A DNA stretch of 64,000 bases from the NCBI RefSeq assembly GCF_900631615.1, contig NZ_LR131273.1, forward strand, positions 2,574,850-2,638,849, read 5' to 3'. The notes beneath the pieces were generated by a model, which saw only the letters and a list, made by a program, of their open reading frames with translations, was not told the DNA's origin and made no database searches. This document shows positions 46,651 through 55,962 of the stretch, piece by piece. The translations under genes were made by a program, and so were the position numbers. This DNA comes from Tsukamurella paurometabola (GTDB lineage: Bacteria > Actinomycetota > Actinomycetes > Mycobacteriales > Mycobacteriaceae). Numbering within the stretch: the stretch's first letter is position 1; each line of letters opens with the position of its first letter.

Positions 46651-48054
46651 ATGACGAACATCGTGATCATCGGCGGCGGTCCGGCGGGGTACGAAGCAGC
46701 ACTGGTGGCGGTGGCGCACGGCGGCGACGTCACGGTGGTCGAGTCCGACGGGATCGGCGGCGCCTGCGTTCTCTACGACTGCGTACCGTCGAAGACCTTC
46801 ATCGCCTCGACCGGCATTCGCACGGAGACCCGGCGCGCCGTCGACCTGGGTATCGAGCTGCACTTCGAGCGCGTCGAGATCGACGTCGAGCGGATCAACA
46901 CGCGCGTCAAGGACCTCGCCGCGGCGCAGTCGGCCGACATCCGCGCGCGCCTCGTCGGCGAGGGCGTGCGCATCATCCGCGGCAGTGCCTCGCTCGCGCC
47001 GAGCAACCCCGGCATGGCGCAGCACGTGGTGAACGTGGTCACCCCGACCGGCGGCGAGCAGACCCTCGAGGCCGACGTGGTGCTGGTCGCGACGGGCGCC
47101 TCGCCCCGCGTCCTGGAGTCCGCGCAGCCCGACGGCGAGCGGATCGTCACCTGGCGCCAGCTGTACGACCTCGAGGAGCTCCCGACGCACCTGGTGGTCG
47201 TCGGCTCCGGCGTCACGGGGGCGGAGTTCGTGCACGCCTACACCGAGCTCGGCATCAAGGTGACGCTCGTCAGCTCCCGCGACCGTGTGCTGCCGCACGA
47301 GGACGAGGACGCCGCGCTGGTCCTCGAGGACGCGCTGGTCGACCGCGGTGTCTCGCTGGTCAAGCGCGCCTACGCCGACAAGGTGGAGCGCACCGAGGAC
47401 GGCATCGTCGTCCGGCTCACCGACGGTCGCACCGTGGAGGGCTCGCACTGCCTCATGACCGTCGGATCCATTCCCAACACCGCCGGGATCGGTCTCGAAG
47501 ACGTGGGCATCGAGCTGGACAAGGGCGGCTACATCCCCGTCGACCGGGTCTCGCGGACCAAGGTGCCCGGCATCTACGCGGCCGGCGACTGCACGGGGGT
47601 GCTGCCGCTGGCCTCCGTGGCCGCGATGCAGGGCCGCGTCGCGATGTACCACGCCCTCGGCGAGGGCGTCTCGCCCGTGAAGCTCAAGACCGTCTCGTCG
47701 GCGATCTTCACCCGCCCGGAGATCGCCACCGTCGGCGTCTCCCAGGCCGCGATCGACGACGGCACGTACCAGGCGCGCACCGTCATGCTGCCGCTCGCCA
47801 CGAACCCGCGGGCCAAGATGTCCGGCCTGCGGCGCGGTTTCGTCAAGGTCTTCTGCCGGCCCAACACGGGTCTCGTCATCGGCGGTGTGGTGGTGGCGCC
47901 GAACGCCTCCGAGCTGATCCTCCCGCTGACCATCGCGGTGCAGAACGGTCTCTCCGTCGACGACGTGGCGCAGACGTTCTCCGTCTACCCGTCGCTCGCC
48001 GGATCCGTCACCGAAGCGGCCCGGCAGTTGATGCGCCAGGACGACCTGGCGTAG
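46651..48054 (+). CDS. lpdA: LpdA-type flavoprotein disulfide reductase / NAD(P)H quinone reductase
   Basis: A 467-residue FAD protein of the pyridine-nucleotide-disulfide family, closest by context to LpdA (Rv3303c), which reduces quinones rather than lipoamide. FAD motif IIGGGPAGYEA (residues 5-15), NAD motif VVVGSGVTGAEF, and GIYAAGDCTGVLPL. Cys39 and Cys44 (GGACVLYDCVPSK) keep the CxxxxC redox-pair spacing. The C-terminal His-Glu pair of lipoamide dehydrogenases is missing (FSVYPSLAGSVTEAARQ). The sigma-factor gene starts 13 bp downstream. Confidence 0.88.
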   Translation: MTNIVIIGGGPAGYEAALVAVAHGGDVTVVESDGIGGACVLYDCVPSKTFIASTGIRTETRRAVDLGIELHFERVEIDVERINTRVKDLAAAQSADIRARLVGEGVRIIRGSASLAPSNPGMAQHVVNVVTPTGGEQTLEADVVLVATGASPRVLESAQPDGERIVTWRQLYDLEELPTHLVVVGSGVTGAEFVHAYTELGIKVTLVSSRDRVLPHEDEDAALVLEDALVDRGVSLVKRAYADKVERTEDGIVVRLTDGRTVEGSHCLMTVGSIPNTAGIGLEDVGIELDKGGYIPVDRVSRTKVPGIYAAGDCTGVLPLASVAAMQGRVAMYHALGEGVSPVKLKTVSSAIFTRPEIATVGVSQAAIDDGTYQARTVMLPLATNPRAKMSGLRRGFVKVFCRPNTGLVIGGVVVAPNASELILPLTIAVQNGLSVDDVAQTFSVYPSLAGSVTEAARQLMRQDDLA

Positions 48055-48066
48055 CCCGCCCCGCCC

Positions 48067-48921
48067 GTGAGCGATCACGACGGCGTCTTCGAGACGCTGC
48101 GGCCGCGGCTGTTCGGCGTGGCGTACCGGGTCCTGGGCTCGGCGCCCGACGCGGAGGACGTCGTGCAGGACGCGTGGCTGCGGTGGCGCGGCGTCGATCA
48201 CGCCACCGTCCGCGACCCCGAGGCGTTCCTGGTAGTGACGGTGACCCGGCTGGCGCTGAACCTGGCGCAGTCGGCGCGGGTGCGCCGTGAGCAGTACGTG
48301 GGGGAGTGGTTCCCGACGCCCGTCGACACCGCCGCGGATCCCGCGCTCGGTGCCGAACGGTCCGCGGCGCTCGAACTGGCCGTGGTGCACGTACTGCAGC
48401 GGCTGTCGCCCGAGGCGCGGGCCGCGTACGTGCTCCGCGAGGCGTTCGACCATCCCTACGACCGGATCGCGGAGATCCTGCAGGTGCGGGAGGCCACCGC
48501 GCGGAAGCTCGTCAGCCGGGCCCGGACCCGGGTGGCCGGGGAGCGCCGTACGACGGTCAGCCGCGAGCGGGTGCGCACGTTGCTCGACGCCTTCCTGGCC
48601 GCGGCGCGGGACGGCGACGTCGCGGGGCTCGAGGCGGTGCTGGTGGCCGACGTGGTCAGCGAGACGGACGGTGGTGGTGCCCGGCGTGCGGGACGCCGCC
48701 CGGTGGTGGGGGCGAACGCGGTGGCGCGGTTCGTCGCAGGCTTCTCGGTGCGTTTCATGGCCGACGCGTCCGCACGGACCGTCGAGGTCAACGGGTTGCC
48801 GGGGGCGGTCTTCCTCGTGGACGGTGCGCCCGTCGCCCTGCTGTGCCCGACGGCGTCCGAAGCGGGGATCACCCGGTTGATGTGGGTCATGAACCCCGCG
48901 AAGCTGGCCGGTTTCGCCTGA
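48067..48921 (+). CDS. ECF41-type RNA polymerase sigma factor (SigJ-like) with SnoaL-like C-domain
   Basis: A 284-residue sigma factor. Region 2 is FETLRPRLFGVAYRVLGSAPDAEDVVQDAWLRWRGVD. Region 4 is VHVLQRLSPEARAAYVLREAFDHPYDRIAEILQVREATARKLVSRARTRV. A C-terminal extension of about 110 residues (LLDAFLAAARDGDVAGLEAVLVADVVSETDGGG...) is a SnoaL-like domain, which in ECF41 proteins replaces an anti-sigma factor. The next gene is an epimerase-like protein, the usual ECF41 partner class. The start is GTG 48067. Confidence 0.9.
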   Translation: MSDHDGVFETLRPRLFGVAYRVLGSAPDAEDVVQDAWLRWRGVDHATVRDPEAFLVVTVTRLALNLAQSARVRREQYVGEWFPTPVDTAADPALGAERSAALELAVVHVLQRLSPEARAAYVLREAFDHPYDRIAEILQVREATARKLVSRARTRVAGERRTTVSRERVRTLLDAFLAAARDGDVAGLEAVLVADVVSETDGGGARRAGRRPVVGANAVARFVAGFSVRFMADASARTVEVNGLPGAVFLVDGAPVALLCPTASEAGITRLMWVMNPAKLAGFA

Positions 48922-48997
48922 CGGTCACGGATCGGCGTGCCGTCCGGTCCTCGATGTGGAGGCCCGAACCGTTCGGGCCGGATCGAGAGGACGGAAC

Positions 48998-49729
48998 ATG
49001 GCGAGGTTCGTGGTGATCGGCGGCACCGGGCTGATCGGATCGAAGGTGGTGGCGGGGCTCTCCGCGTCGGGGCACGACGCCCTCGCGGGCGCCCCCAGCA
49101 CCGGCGTGAACGCGGTGACCGGCGAGGGACTGGCGGAAGCTCTCGCGGGCGCCGACGGCGTGGTGGACGTCGCCAACTCGCCGTCGTTCGAGGACGCGGC
49201 GGTGCTGGAGTTCTTCACCTCGGCCACCACCAACCTCCTCACCGCGGCCCGATCCGCCGGGGTCGCGCGCTACATCGCGTTGTCCGTGGTGGGCACCGAC
49301 CGGCTCGCGGCGAGCGGCTACTTCCGCGGCAAGATCGCCCAGGAGGGCCTGATCGAGGACGGCGGCGTGCCCTACACGATCGTCCGTGCGACGCAGTTCT
49401 TCGAGTTCGTCCCCGGCATCGCCGCCGCGTCGGAGGTCGACGGGGCGGTGCGGCTGCCGGGCGCGAGCATCCAGCCCATCTCCTCCGACGACGCGGCCGC
49501 GGCGGTCGTGCGCGCCGCGCTCGGGGCCCCGGTCGACGATCGCATCGAGGTCGCGGGACCGGACGTCTTCGCCCTCGATGACCTGGTCCGGAGGGCGCTC
49601 GCCGGTGCCGGGGACGGGCGTCCCGTCGTGCGCGATCCGGAGGCGACGTACTTCGGAGCGCGCCTGCGCGAGGACACGCTGCTGCCGGGTCCGGACGCGG
49701 AGATCGCGGCGACGAGGTTCTTCGGCTGA
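48998..49729 (+). CDS. NAD(P)-binding epimerase-like (NmrA/atypical SDR) protein
   Basis: A 243-residue protein with the N-terminal Rossmann motif VVIGGTGLIGSKVV, ARYIALSVVGTDRLAASGYFRGKIAQEGLIEDGGVPYTIVRATQFFEFV and ISSDDAAAAVVRAALG, typical of NmrA-like/atypical SDRs. The start is ATG 48998 with GAGAGGACG about 7 nt upstream. It probably belongs to the regulon of the adjacent ECF41 sigma factor, since such genes (carboxymuconolactone decarboxylase, oxidoreductase, epimerase) are its known neighbours. Substrate unknown. Confidence 0.8.
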   Translation: MARFVVIGGTGLIGSKVVAGLSASGHDALAGAPSTGVNAVTGEGLAEALAGADGVVDVANSPSFEDAAVLEFFTSATTNLLTAARSAGVARYIALSVVGTDRLAASGYFRGKIAQEGLIEDGGVPYTIVRATQFFEFVPGIAAASEVDGAVRLPGASIQPISSDDAAAAVVRAALGAPVDDRIEVAGPDVFALDDLVRRALAGAGDGRPVVRDPEATYFGARLREDTLLPGPDAEIAATRFFG

Positions 49730-49769
49730 TCGCCGGCGCGGGACCATCGCGCCTCGGAATCTCACGACA

Positions 49770-49809
49770 TGTCACAGAAACGATCAGAGATGATGTTCAT
49801 GTCTGTTAC
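49770..49809 (+). promoter_or_regulatory. Candidate operator region of the galactose operon
   Basis: TGTCAC (49770), TGTTCA (49794) and TGTTAC (49804) are similar hexamers, the last two repeated with a 10-bp period. They lie in an AT-rich stretch 40-80 nt before the symporter gene. Direct repeats at one helical turn are common for DeoR-type regulators such as the one encoded in this operon. Confidence 0.35.
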
Positions 49810-49847
49810 CTTTCGTGAGGTTTGGTTCCTGCGATCCTGGAGGCGCG

Positions 49848-51548
49848 ATGCTCCTCGCCGACAATGCACTCCGACTCAACGTCGGACTGCTCGACTACAC
49901 GCTGGTCGCGATCTACTTCGTGTTCGTCCTGGGCATCGGGTACCTCGCTCGTACTCAGGTCGCGTCCAGCCTCGACTTCTTCCTCTCCGGTAGGCGGCTC
50001 CCCGCCTGGGTGACCGGCGTGGCCTTCGTGTCCGCGAACCTCGGTGCCGTCGAGATCATGGGCATGTCCGCCAACGGCGCCCAGATCGGCATGTCGACGT
50101 TCCACTACTACTGGATCGGCGCCGTCCCGGCGATGGTCTTCCTCGGCATCGTGATGATGCCGTTCTACTACGGCTCGAAGGTGCGCAGCGTCCCCGAGTT
50201 CATGCGCAAGCGCTTCGGTACCGGTGCGCACCTGGTGAACTCGCTGAGCTTCGCGGTGGCCCAGGTGCTCATCGCGGGTGTCAACCTGTTCCTGCTCGGC
50301 ACGGTGATCAACGTGGTCCTCGGTTGGCCGCACTGGGTCTCGTTGCTGGTCGCCGCGGCGGTGGTGCTCACCTACACCGTGCTGGGCGGTCTCTCCGCCG
50401 CGATCTACAACGAGGTCCTGCAGTTCTTCGTGATCCTCGCCGCGCTGGTCCCGCTCACGGTCATCGGCCTGATCAAGGTCGGCGGCTGGAGCGGCCTCAA
50501 GGAGAAGGTGATCGAGACCCGCTCCGACAAGGGCGTCACCGCCACCGTCGCGGACCAACTGCACACCTGGCCCGGACAGGCGCTGAGCGGCTTCGAGTCG
50601 CCGGTCTGGTCGGTCGTGGGCATCGTCTTCGGGCTCGGCTTCGTCCTGTCCTTCGGCTACTGGACCACGAACTTCGTCGAGGTGCAGCGGGCCATGGCCT
50701 CCGATTCGATGTCCGCGGCGCGGCGCGCCCCGATCATCGGTGCGATTCCGAAGATGTTCATCCCCTTCGTCGTGGTCGTGCCCGGCATGATCTGCGCGGC
50801 GGCGGTCGGCGACATGATCAATCTCAAGAACAACGGTGCGCCGGAGGGGATCACGTACAACGACGCCCTGCTGCTCATGATGCGCGACATCCTGCCGAAC
50901 GGTCTGCTGGGCGTGGCCGTCGCGGGCCTCATCGCCTCGTTCATGGCGGGGATGGCGGCCAACGTCTCGGCCTTCAACACGGTCTTCAGCTACGACCTCT
51001 GGCAGCAGTACGTGGTCAAGGACCGCGAGGACTCGTACTACATCCGCGTGGGCCAGATCGCGACCGTCGCCGCCGTGATCCTCGCGATCGGCACCGCGAC
51101 GATCGCCGCCGGCTACTCCAACCTGATGGACTACCTCCAGACGCTGTTCGGCTTCTTCAACGCGCCGCTGTTCGCCACCTTCCTGCTCGGCATGTTCTGG
51201 AAGCGGATGACGCCCACCGCCGGTTGGGCGGGCCTGGTGTCCGGCACACTCGCCGCGATCGTCGTCTTCGTGATGCAGCAGACCGGTGTCATCGACCTGC
51301 CCGGTCAGGGCATGGCGTTCGTGGCCGCCTCCGCGGCCTTCGTGGTCGACATCCTGGTGTCGGTCCTCGTCTCCGCGGTGACCGAACCCAAGCCCGAGTC
51401 CGAGTTGGCGGGGTACGTCTACTCGCTCACCGACAAGGCCACTCTGCGCGGCGAGGACGACAGCGCCGCACCCTGGTACTCGCGCCCGGTGCCCCTCGGC
51501 GCCGCGGTACTCACCACGACCGTCGTACTCGGCGTGATCTTCCACTGA
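49848..51548 (+). CDS. Sodium:solute symporter (SSS family), probable galactose/glucose uptake
   Basis: A 566-residue protein with 13-14 membrane helices. SSS-family features: YTLVAIYFVFVLGIGYLARTQVASSLDFFLSGRRLPAWVTGVAFVSANLGAVEIMGMSANGAQ, the signature-like GLIASFMAGMAANVSAFNTVFSYDLWQQYV, and an overall match to vSGLT-type carriers. The operon with DeoR, galT and galK indicates galactose as substrate (inference). The start is ATG 49848 with GGAGG about 4 nt upstream. It is the first gene of the operon. Confidence 0.85.
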   Translation: MLLADNALRLNVGLLDYTLVAIYFVFVLGIGYLARTQVASSLDFFLSGRRLPAWVTGVAFVSANLGAVEIMGMSANGAQIGMSTFHYYWIGAVPAMVFLGIVMMPFYYGSKVRSVPEFMRKRFGTGAHLVNSLSFAVAQVLIAGVNLFLLGTVINVVLGWPHWVSLLVAAAVVLTYTVLGGLSAAIYNEVLQFFVILAALVPLTVIGLIKVGGWSGLKEKVIETRSDKGVTATVADQLHTWPGQALSGFESPVWSVVGIVFGLGFVLSFGYWTTNFVEVQRAMASDSMSAARRAPIIGAIPKMFIPFVVVVPGMICAAAVGDMINLKNNGAPEGITYNDALLLMMRDILPNGLLGVAVAGLIASFMAGMAANVSAFNTVFSYDLWQQYVVKDREDSYYIRVGQIATVAAVILAIGTATIAAGYSNLMDYLQTLFGFFNAPLFATFLLGMFWKRMTPTAGWAGLVSGTLAAIVVFVMQQTGVIDLPGQGMAFVAASAAFVVDILVSVLVSAVTEPKPESELAGYVYSLTDKATLRGEDDSAAPWYSRPVPLGAAVLTTTVVLGVIFH

Positions 51549-51560
51549 GGAGTCTGAACC

Positions 51561-51860
51561 ATGACCAACGACAACGTCACCGCGTCCGCCCCGGCACCGA
51601 AGTCCGTGACACTGGCGCTCCTGTCGGACATCCGCACCGTCATCGCGGCCCTCCTCGGCATCTACGGCGTCCTGCTCCTGATCGCGGGGCTCGTGCCGTC
51701 GTTCGCGGAGTTCGGCGCCCGCGAGTTCGAGCACACCCCGGACCGCGTCGAGCTGGCCGCGGGCAGTGCCGGGAACCTCTGGGTGGGCGGCGCGCTCGTC
51801 CTCGTGGCCATCGCCTTCGAGGCGTGGGCCGTGGTGGGGGTCAAGCGTGCTGGCAGCTGA
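51561..51860 (+). CDS. Small two-helix membrane protein of the galactose operon
   Basis: A 99-residue protein with two membrane helices (IAALLGIYGVLLLIAGLV and GNLWVGGALVLVAIAFEAWAVVGV) joined by a charged loop (FAEFGAREFEHTPDRVELAAG). It lies 12 bp after the symporter and overlaps the DeoR gene by 14 bases, so it is translated with them. It may be an accessory subunit of the symporter; no function is known to me. Confidence 0.7.
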   Translation: MTNDNVTASAPAPKSVTLALLSDIRTVIAALLGIYGVLLLIAGLVPSFAEFGAREFEHTPDRVELAAGSAGNLWVGGALVLVAIAFEAWAVVGVKRAGS

Positions 51861-52647
51861 CCGACGTCGGATCATCCTCGAGGAGGTGACGGCCCGCGGC
51901 TCCGTCCGGGTGATCGACCTGGCGGCCGATCTCGGCGTCTCCGAGATGACCATTCGCCGTGACCTGGACCGGCTCGCCGATGCTGGGGAGCTCGCCAAGG
52001 TCCACGGCGGGGCGGTCCTCTCCAACAGCGGGGCCGGTCGGGGTGTGGAGCCCCTGTCCGCGCAGAAGGCCGTCCGCGACACGGCGGAGAAGCGTGCCAT
52101 CGCCGCCGTCGCCGCGGGACTGGTCGACGAGGGGATGACGGTGGCGGTCGGCGCCGGCACCACCACGCTCGAACTCGCCCGCCTGCTGCGCGGACGGCGC
52201 GTCTCGGTCGTGACGAACTCCATCTCGATCTTCCACGTCCTCACGGACCCCGACGAGGCCGCCGCTGATCCGACGAGCGCGTCCGCCGTCCAACTCACGG
52301 GCGGACAGCGGACCCCGTCGGACGCCCTCGTGGGGCCCGTGGCGAACGCGATGCTCGAGCGCGTGCGCTGCGACGTCGCCCTCCTGGGCTGCCACGGCAT
52401 CGACCCGGGCGCCGGCTTCACCTCGCCCAACATCGGTGAGGCCGAGACGAACCGCAGGCTCATCGGCAGCGCCCGCTCGACCGTGCTGCTCGCGGATCAC
52501 ACCAAGTACGGCGAGATCGGCGCGCACCTGTTCGCCCGCTTCGCCGATGTGGACGCCCTGATCGTGGACGACGGGCTGGGCCGCACCGCCCGGGATTCGC
52601 TGGCCTCGGCGGTTCCGCTGACGATCGCGGAGGGAGTCGCGCGGTGA
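51847..52647 (+). CDS. DeoR-family transcriptional regulator of galactose use
   Basis: A 266-residue repressor-type protein. The N-terminal HTH is ADRRRIILEEVTARGSVRVIDLAADLGVSEMTIRRDLDRLADAGELAKVHGGAV. The DeoR sensor domain follows with GMTVAVGAGTTTLELARLLRG, VVTNSI and LLADHTKYGEIG; it normally binds phosphorylated sugars. The operon position suggests galactose-1-phosphate or a downstream sugar phosphate as inducer (inference). The start GTG 51847 lies within the preceding gene; galT follows with a GTGA overlap. Confidence 0.88.
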   Translation: MLAADRRRIILEEVTARGSVRVIDLAADLGVSEMTIRRDLDRLADAGELAKVHGGAVLSNSGAGRGVEPLSAQKAVRDTAEKRAIAAVAAGLVDEGMTVAVGAGTTTLELARLLRGRRVSVVTNSISIFHVLTDPDEAAADPTSASAVQLTGGQRTPSDALVGPVANAMLERVRCDVALLGCHGIDPGAGFTSPNIGEAETNRRLIGSARSTVLLADHTKYGEIGAHLFARFADVDALIVDDGLGRTARDSLASAVPLTIAEGVAR

Positions 52648-53744
52648 CACGAGACATCGCCGCCCCCACCGCATCGCGGCTCGCGGACGGCCGCGAGATC
52701 CTCTTCTTCTCGTCCGACGGTCCGCCGGCCATCGGCGTCGACCGCCGGGACCTGCCCGATCGCCCGACGGTGCCCGTCACCACCGTCCGGCGCGATCCGA
52801 CGACCGGCGACAACATCATCGTGGCGCCCGCCCGGCAGGAACGCACCTACAAGCCGCCGCGCACGATGTGTCCGTTGTGTCCCGACCCGTCGGGGCTGTC
52901 GAGTGAGATCCCCGCCGCGGACTACGAGGTCGTGGTCTTCGAGAACCGCTTCCCCTCGCTGGCGACGCCGGCGGGCTTCGAACCCCCCACCGGCGCGGGG
53001 GCCGACCCGCTCCGCGTCGAGCGGCCCGGGCTGGGCCGGTGCGAGGTGGTGTGCTTCGCGAGCGACCACGACGGGTCGTTCGCCCGGCTCTCCCGGCGTC
53101 ACGCCCGGCTGGTGATCGACGCCTGGAGTCATCGGACCTCGGAGCTGCTGGCGCGCGGCGACATCGAGGAGGTGTACTGCTTCGAGAACCGGGGCGAGGA
53201 GATCGGGGTGACGCTGCCGCACCCCCACGGCCAGATCTACGGCTACCCGTTCCGCACCCGCCGCACGGCGTCGCTGCTGCGCACCGCGGCGCAGTACCGT
53301 GCCGAGAACGGCGCGGACCTGTTCGAGGCCGTGCTGGCCGCCGAGGTCGCCGACGGTGCCCGGATCCTCGTGCGCACCGAACACGTCACGGCGTTCGTGC
53401 CCTACGCGGCGAAATGGCCCGTGGAGGTGCACGTGTACCCCAACCGGCACGTGCGCAACCTCGCCGAGCTCACCGAGGCCGAGGCCGACGACCTCGCGGC
53501 GGTCTACCTCCTGCTGCTCCGCGCCTTCGACGCGATGTACGACGCGCCGCTGCCGTACATCGCCTCGTGGCACCAGTACCGGGCCGACGCCGCCGAGGGC
53601 TACCTCCACGCGGAGATGTTCTCCATCCGGCGCAGCGCCGACAAACTCAAGTACCTGGCCGGATCGGAATCCGGCCGCGACGCCTTCGTGACCGATAAGA
53701 CCCCGGAGGCGATCGCCGACGAGGTGCGGCGGGTGATCGGATGA
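52644..53744 (+). CDS. galT: Galactose-1-phosphate uridylyltransferase
   Basis: Leloir-pathway transfer of UMP from UDP-glucose to galactose-1-phosphate. The 366-residue HIT-superfamily protein has the nucleotidylated-His motif LPHPHGQIYGYPF (His193-Pro-His195), zinc Cys pair CPLCPDP, and C-terminal SWHQYRADAAEGYLHAEMF. The N-terminal 65 residues are somewhat variable. It is coupled to deoR (GTGA) and to galK (ATGA). Confidence 0.95.
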   Translation: MTRDIAAPTASRLADGREILFFSSDGPPAIGVDRRDLPDRPTVPVTTVRRDPTTGDNIIVAPARQERTYKPPRTMCPLCPDPSGLSSEIPAADYEVVVFENRFPSLATPAGFEPPTGAGADPLRVERPGLGRCEVVCFASDHDGSFARLSRRHARLVIDAWSHRTSELLARGDIEEVYCFENRGEEIGVTLPHPHGQIYGYPFRTRRTASLLRTAAQYRAENGADLFEAVLAAEVADGARILVRTEHVTAFVPYAAKWPVEVHVYPNRHVRNLAELTEAEADDLAAVYLLLLRAFDAMYDAPLPYIASWHQYRADAAEGYLHAEMFSIRRSADKLKYLAGSESGRDAFVTDKTPEAIADEVRRVIG

Positions 53745-54829
53745 CGGTGCGCGCGTACGCCCCCGGCCGGGTGAACCTGATCGGGGAGCATACGGACTAC
53801 AACGACGGCTTCGCGTTGCCCATCGCCCTCCAGGTGGGGGTGACCGCCGAGTTCGACACGGCGGGCGAGGGTTCCGCGATCGAAGTCTCCTCCGCGCAGG
53901 AGGACGGCGTTGTGACGATCCCGTTGCGGACCGGCCCGGGTGAGGTTCGGGGCTGGGCGGGATACGTCGCGGGGTGTGTGTGGGCCCTCCGCGAGCACGG
54001 CGTCGACGTCCCCGCCGGCACGCTCCGATTGACGTCGGACGTGCCGGTGGGGGCGGGGCTCTCGTCCTCGGCGGCCCTCGAGTGTGCGGTGTTGCTGGCC
54101 TTGGCCGGCGCGGCGCCGGACGCGCCGCAGGACCGGACCGTGTTGGCCCGGATCGCGCAGCGCGCGGAGAACGACTACGTCGGCGCACCGACCGGCCTGC
54201 TCGACCAGATGAGCAGCCTGTACGGCGCTGAGGACACCGCGCTGCTGCTCGACTTCCGATCGGTGTCGGTGGACCCCGTGCCGCTGCGCCTGGGCGACGA
54301 CGTCCTGGTGGCCATCGACTCGCGGACGCCGCATCAGCACGCGGCCGGCGAGTACCGCGCGCGACGCGAGGCGTGTGAGGCGGCGGCCGCCCGGCTCGGC
54401 GTCGCGGCCCTCCGGGACGCGGCGGACGACGCCTGGGAATCGCTGCAGGCCGGGGAGATCCGCCGCCGCGCCCGGCACGTGCTCACCGAGAACCGTCGGG
54501 TGCTCGACGCCGCCGCGGCGCTGCGCCGTTCGGACCACGCCGCATTCGGTGCGCTGATGAACGCCTCGCAGGCCTCGATGCGGGACGACTTCGAGATCAC
54601 CGTGCCCGCGATCGATCTCATCGCGGACATCGCGGTCGAGCTCGGCGCCCACGGTGCCCGCATGACCGGTGGTGGGTTCGGCGGCACCGTCATCGCACTG
54701 GCACCGGCTCCGGTGGCGCGCCGGATCACGGAATCACTGCCGGACCGCGTCGTCCGCGCCGGGCATCCCGCGCCGACCGTCTCCGCCGTGCGGCCGGGAC
54801 GTGGCGCCCACCTCCTCCCCGGTGGGTGA
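53741..54829 (+). CDS. galK: Galactokinase
   Basis: Phosphorylates galactose at C1. The 362-residue GHMP kinase has the galactokinase signature GRVNLIGEHTDYNDGFALP (residues 6-24), the ATP loop PVGAGLSSSAALE, and the C-terminal GHMP motif GARMTGGGFGGTVIAL. The last gene of the operon. galE and a UDP-glucose-forming enzyme are not in the window. Confidence 0.96.
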   Translation: MTVRAYAPGRVNLIGEHTDYNDGFALPIALQVGVTAEFDTAGEGSAIEVSSAQEDGVVTIPLRTGPGEVRGWAGYVAGCVWALREHGVDVPAGTLRLTSDVPVGAGLSSSAALECAVLLALAGAAPDAPQDRTVLARIAQRAENDYVGAPTGLLDQMSSLYGAEDTALLLDFRSVSVDPVPLRLGDDVLVAIDSRTPHQHAAGEYRARREACEAAAARLGVAALRDAADDAWESLQAGEIRRRARHVLTENRRVLDAAAALRRSDHAAFGALMNASQASMRDDFEITVPAIDLIADIAVELGAHGARMTGGGFGGTVIALAPAPVARRITESLPDRVVRAGHPAPTVSAVRPGRGAHLLPGG

Positions 54830-54876
54830 TCACGTTCGGGACCCGGTGATCTCGCCCCGGCCGGGGCCGCACGCGC

Positions 54877-55908
54877 TCAGCCGAAGAACGCCGCGGCGTC
54901 GTCGTAGCGCTCGCGCGGGACGCGCTTGAGTTGCTGGACGGCGTCGGCGAGGGGGACGAGGCTGATCTGGGTGCCGCGGAGGGAGACCATCTGTCCGGTC
55001 TTGCCTGCGTGGGCGGCGTCGGCGGCGTTGACGCCGTAGCGGGTGGCGAGGACGCGGTCGGCGGGGGTCGGGGTTCCACCGCGCTGGACGTGCCCGAGGA
55101 CCGTCGTGCGGACCTCCTTGTTGATCCGCTTCTCGATCTCCACGCCGAGTTGGTGGGCGACGCCGGTGAAGCGTTCGTGGCCGAACTCGTCGGTGCCCCC
55201 GACGCGCAGTTCCATCGTGCCCTCGGCGGGTTTGGCGCCCTCCGCGACGACGACGATGAAGCTGGAGTGACCGCGCTGGAAGCGGCGCTTGATCATGGTG
55301 CACAGGTCGTCGACGTCGAACGGGACCTCGGGGATGAGGACGGCGTGGGCGCCGGACGCGAGGCCGGAGTTGAGTGCGATCCAGCCGGCGTGGCGGCCCA
55401 TCACCTCGACGATCATGACGCGTTGGTGGGATTCGGCGGTTGAGTGGAGCCGGTCGATCGCGTCGGTCGCGATGGTGAGCGCGGTGTCGAAGCCGAACGT
55501 GACGTCGGTGCAGTCGATGTCGTTGTCGATGGTCTTCGGCACGCCGATGACCGGGACGCCCTCGTCGGCGAGCCAGGAGGCGGCGGTCAGGGTGCCCTCG
55601 CCGCCGATGGGGATGAGGACGTCGATGCCGTTGTCGTCGAGGGTCTGCTTGATCCGGTCCAGGCCCGCCCGCAGCACGTCGGGGTGGGTGCGGGCGGTGC
55701 CCAGCATCGTGCCGCCCTTGGTGAGGAGCCGGTCGTTGCGATCGTCGTTGGACAACTGCACGCGCCGGTCCTCGAGGAGGCCGCGCCATCCGTCCTGGAA
55801 TCCGACGACCGCCGATCCGTAGCGGGAATCGCTCGTGCGGACCACCGCCCGGATCACCGCGTTCAGGCCCGGGCAGTCGCCACCGCCGGTCAACACTCCG
55901 ATCCGCAC
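54877..55908 (-). CDS. pfkA: 6-phosphofructokinase
   Basis: Commits fructose-6-phosphate to glycolysis. The 343-residue product has [18 protein letters not shown] at the N-terminus, the nucleotide loop [10 protein letters not shown] (Gly rather than Asp at the position that distinguishes PPi-dependent enzymes), the catalytic [20 protein letters not shown], and [12 protein letters not shown]. This is the actinobacterial type. The start is GTG 55906-55908 with AAAGGGA 6 nt upstream; the ATG at 56004 falls inside an operator palindrome. Third codon positions are almost all C, unlike the neighbouring pyk. Divergent from the SorC-type regulator, and probably controlled by it. Confidence 0.95.
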   Translation of the reverse strand: MRIGVLTGGGDCPGLNAVIRAVVRTSDSRYGSAVVGFQDGWRGLLEDRRVQLSNDDRNDRLLTKGGTMLGTARTHPDVLRAGLDRIKQTLDDNGIDVLIPIGGEGTLTAASWLADEGVPVIGVPKTIDNDIDCTDVTFGFDTALTIATDAIDRLHSTAESHQRVMIVEVMGRHAGWIALNSGLASGAHAVLIPEVPFDVDDLCTMIKRRFQRGHSSFIVVVAEGAKPAEGTMELRVGGTDEFGHERFTGVAHQLGVEIEKRINKEVRTTVLGHVQRGGTPTPADRVLATRYGVNAADAAHAGKTGQMVSLRGTQISLVPLADAVQQLKRVPRERYDDAAAFFG

Positions 55909-55962
55909 TTCGTCCCTTTCGTCCGTGGGAACGCGGCCGTCGGGCCGTCGTCGTACCGTCCC

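Noticed and set aside
49770-49776. TGTCACA as a possible ECF41 -35 element
   Set aside because: No CGTC follows at the needed spacing, and it lies upstream of the galactose symporter, so an operator role is more likely.
49806-52463. An 885-codon minus-strand frame across the symporter and DeoR genes
   Set aside because: Its length comes from high GC in the third position of the real genes; the composition is His/Asp/Arg-rich with no domain.
54828-54870. Short palindromic sequences between galK and pfkA considered as a terminator
   Set aside because: The GCCCCGG/CCGGGGC palindrome has no loop and the GATCAC/GTGATC stem is only 6 bp; too weak to call.
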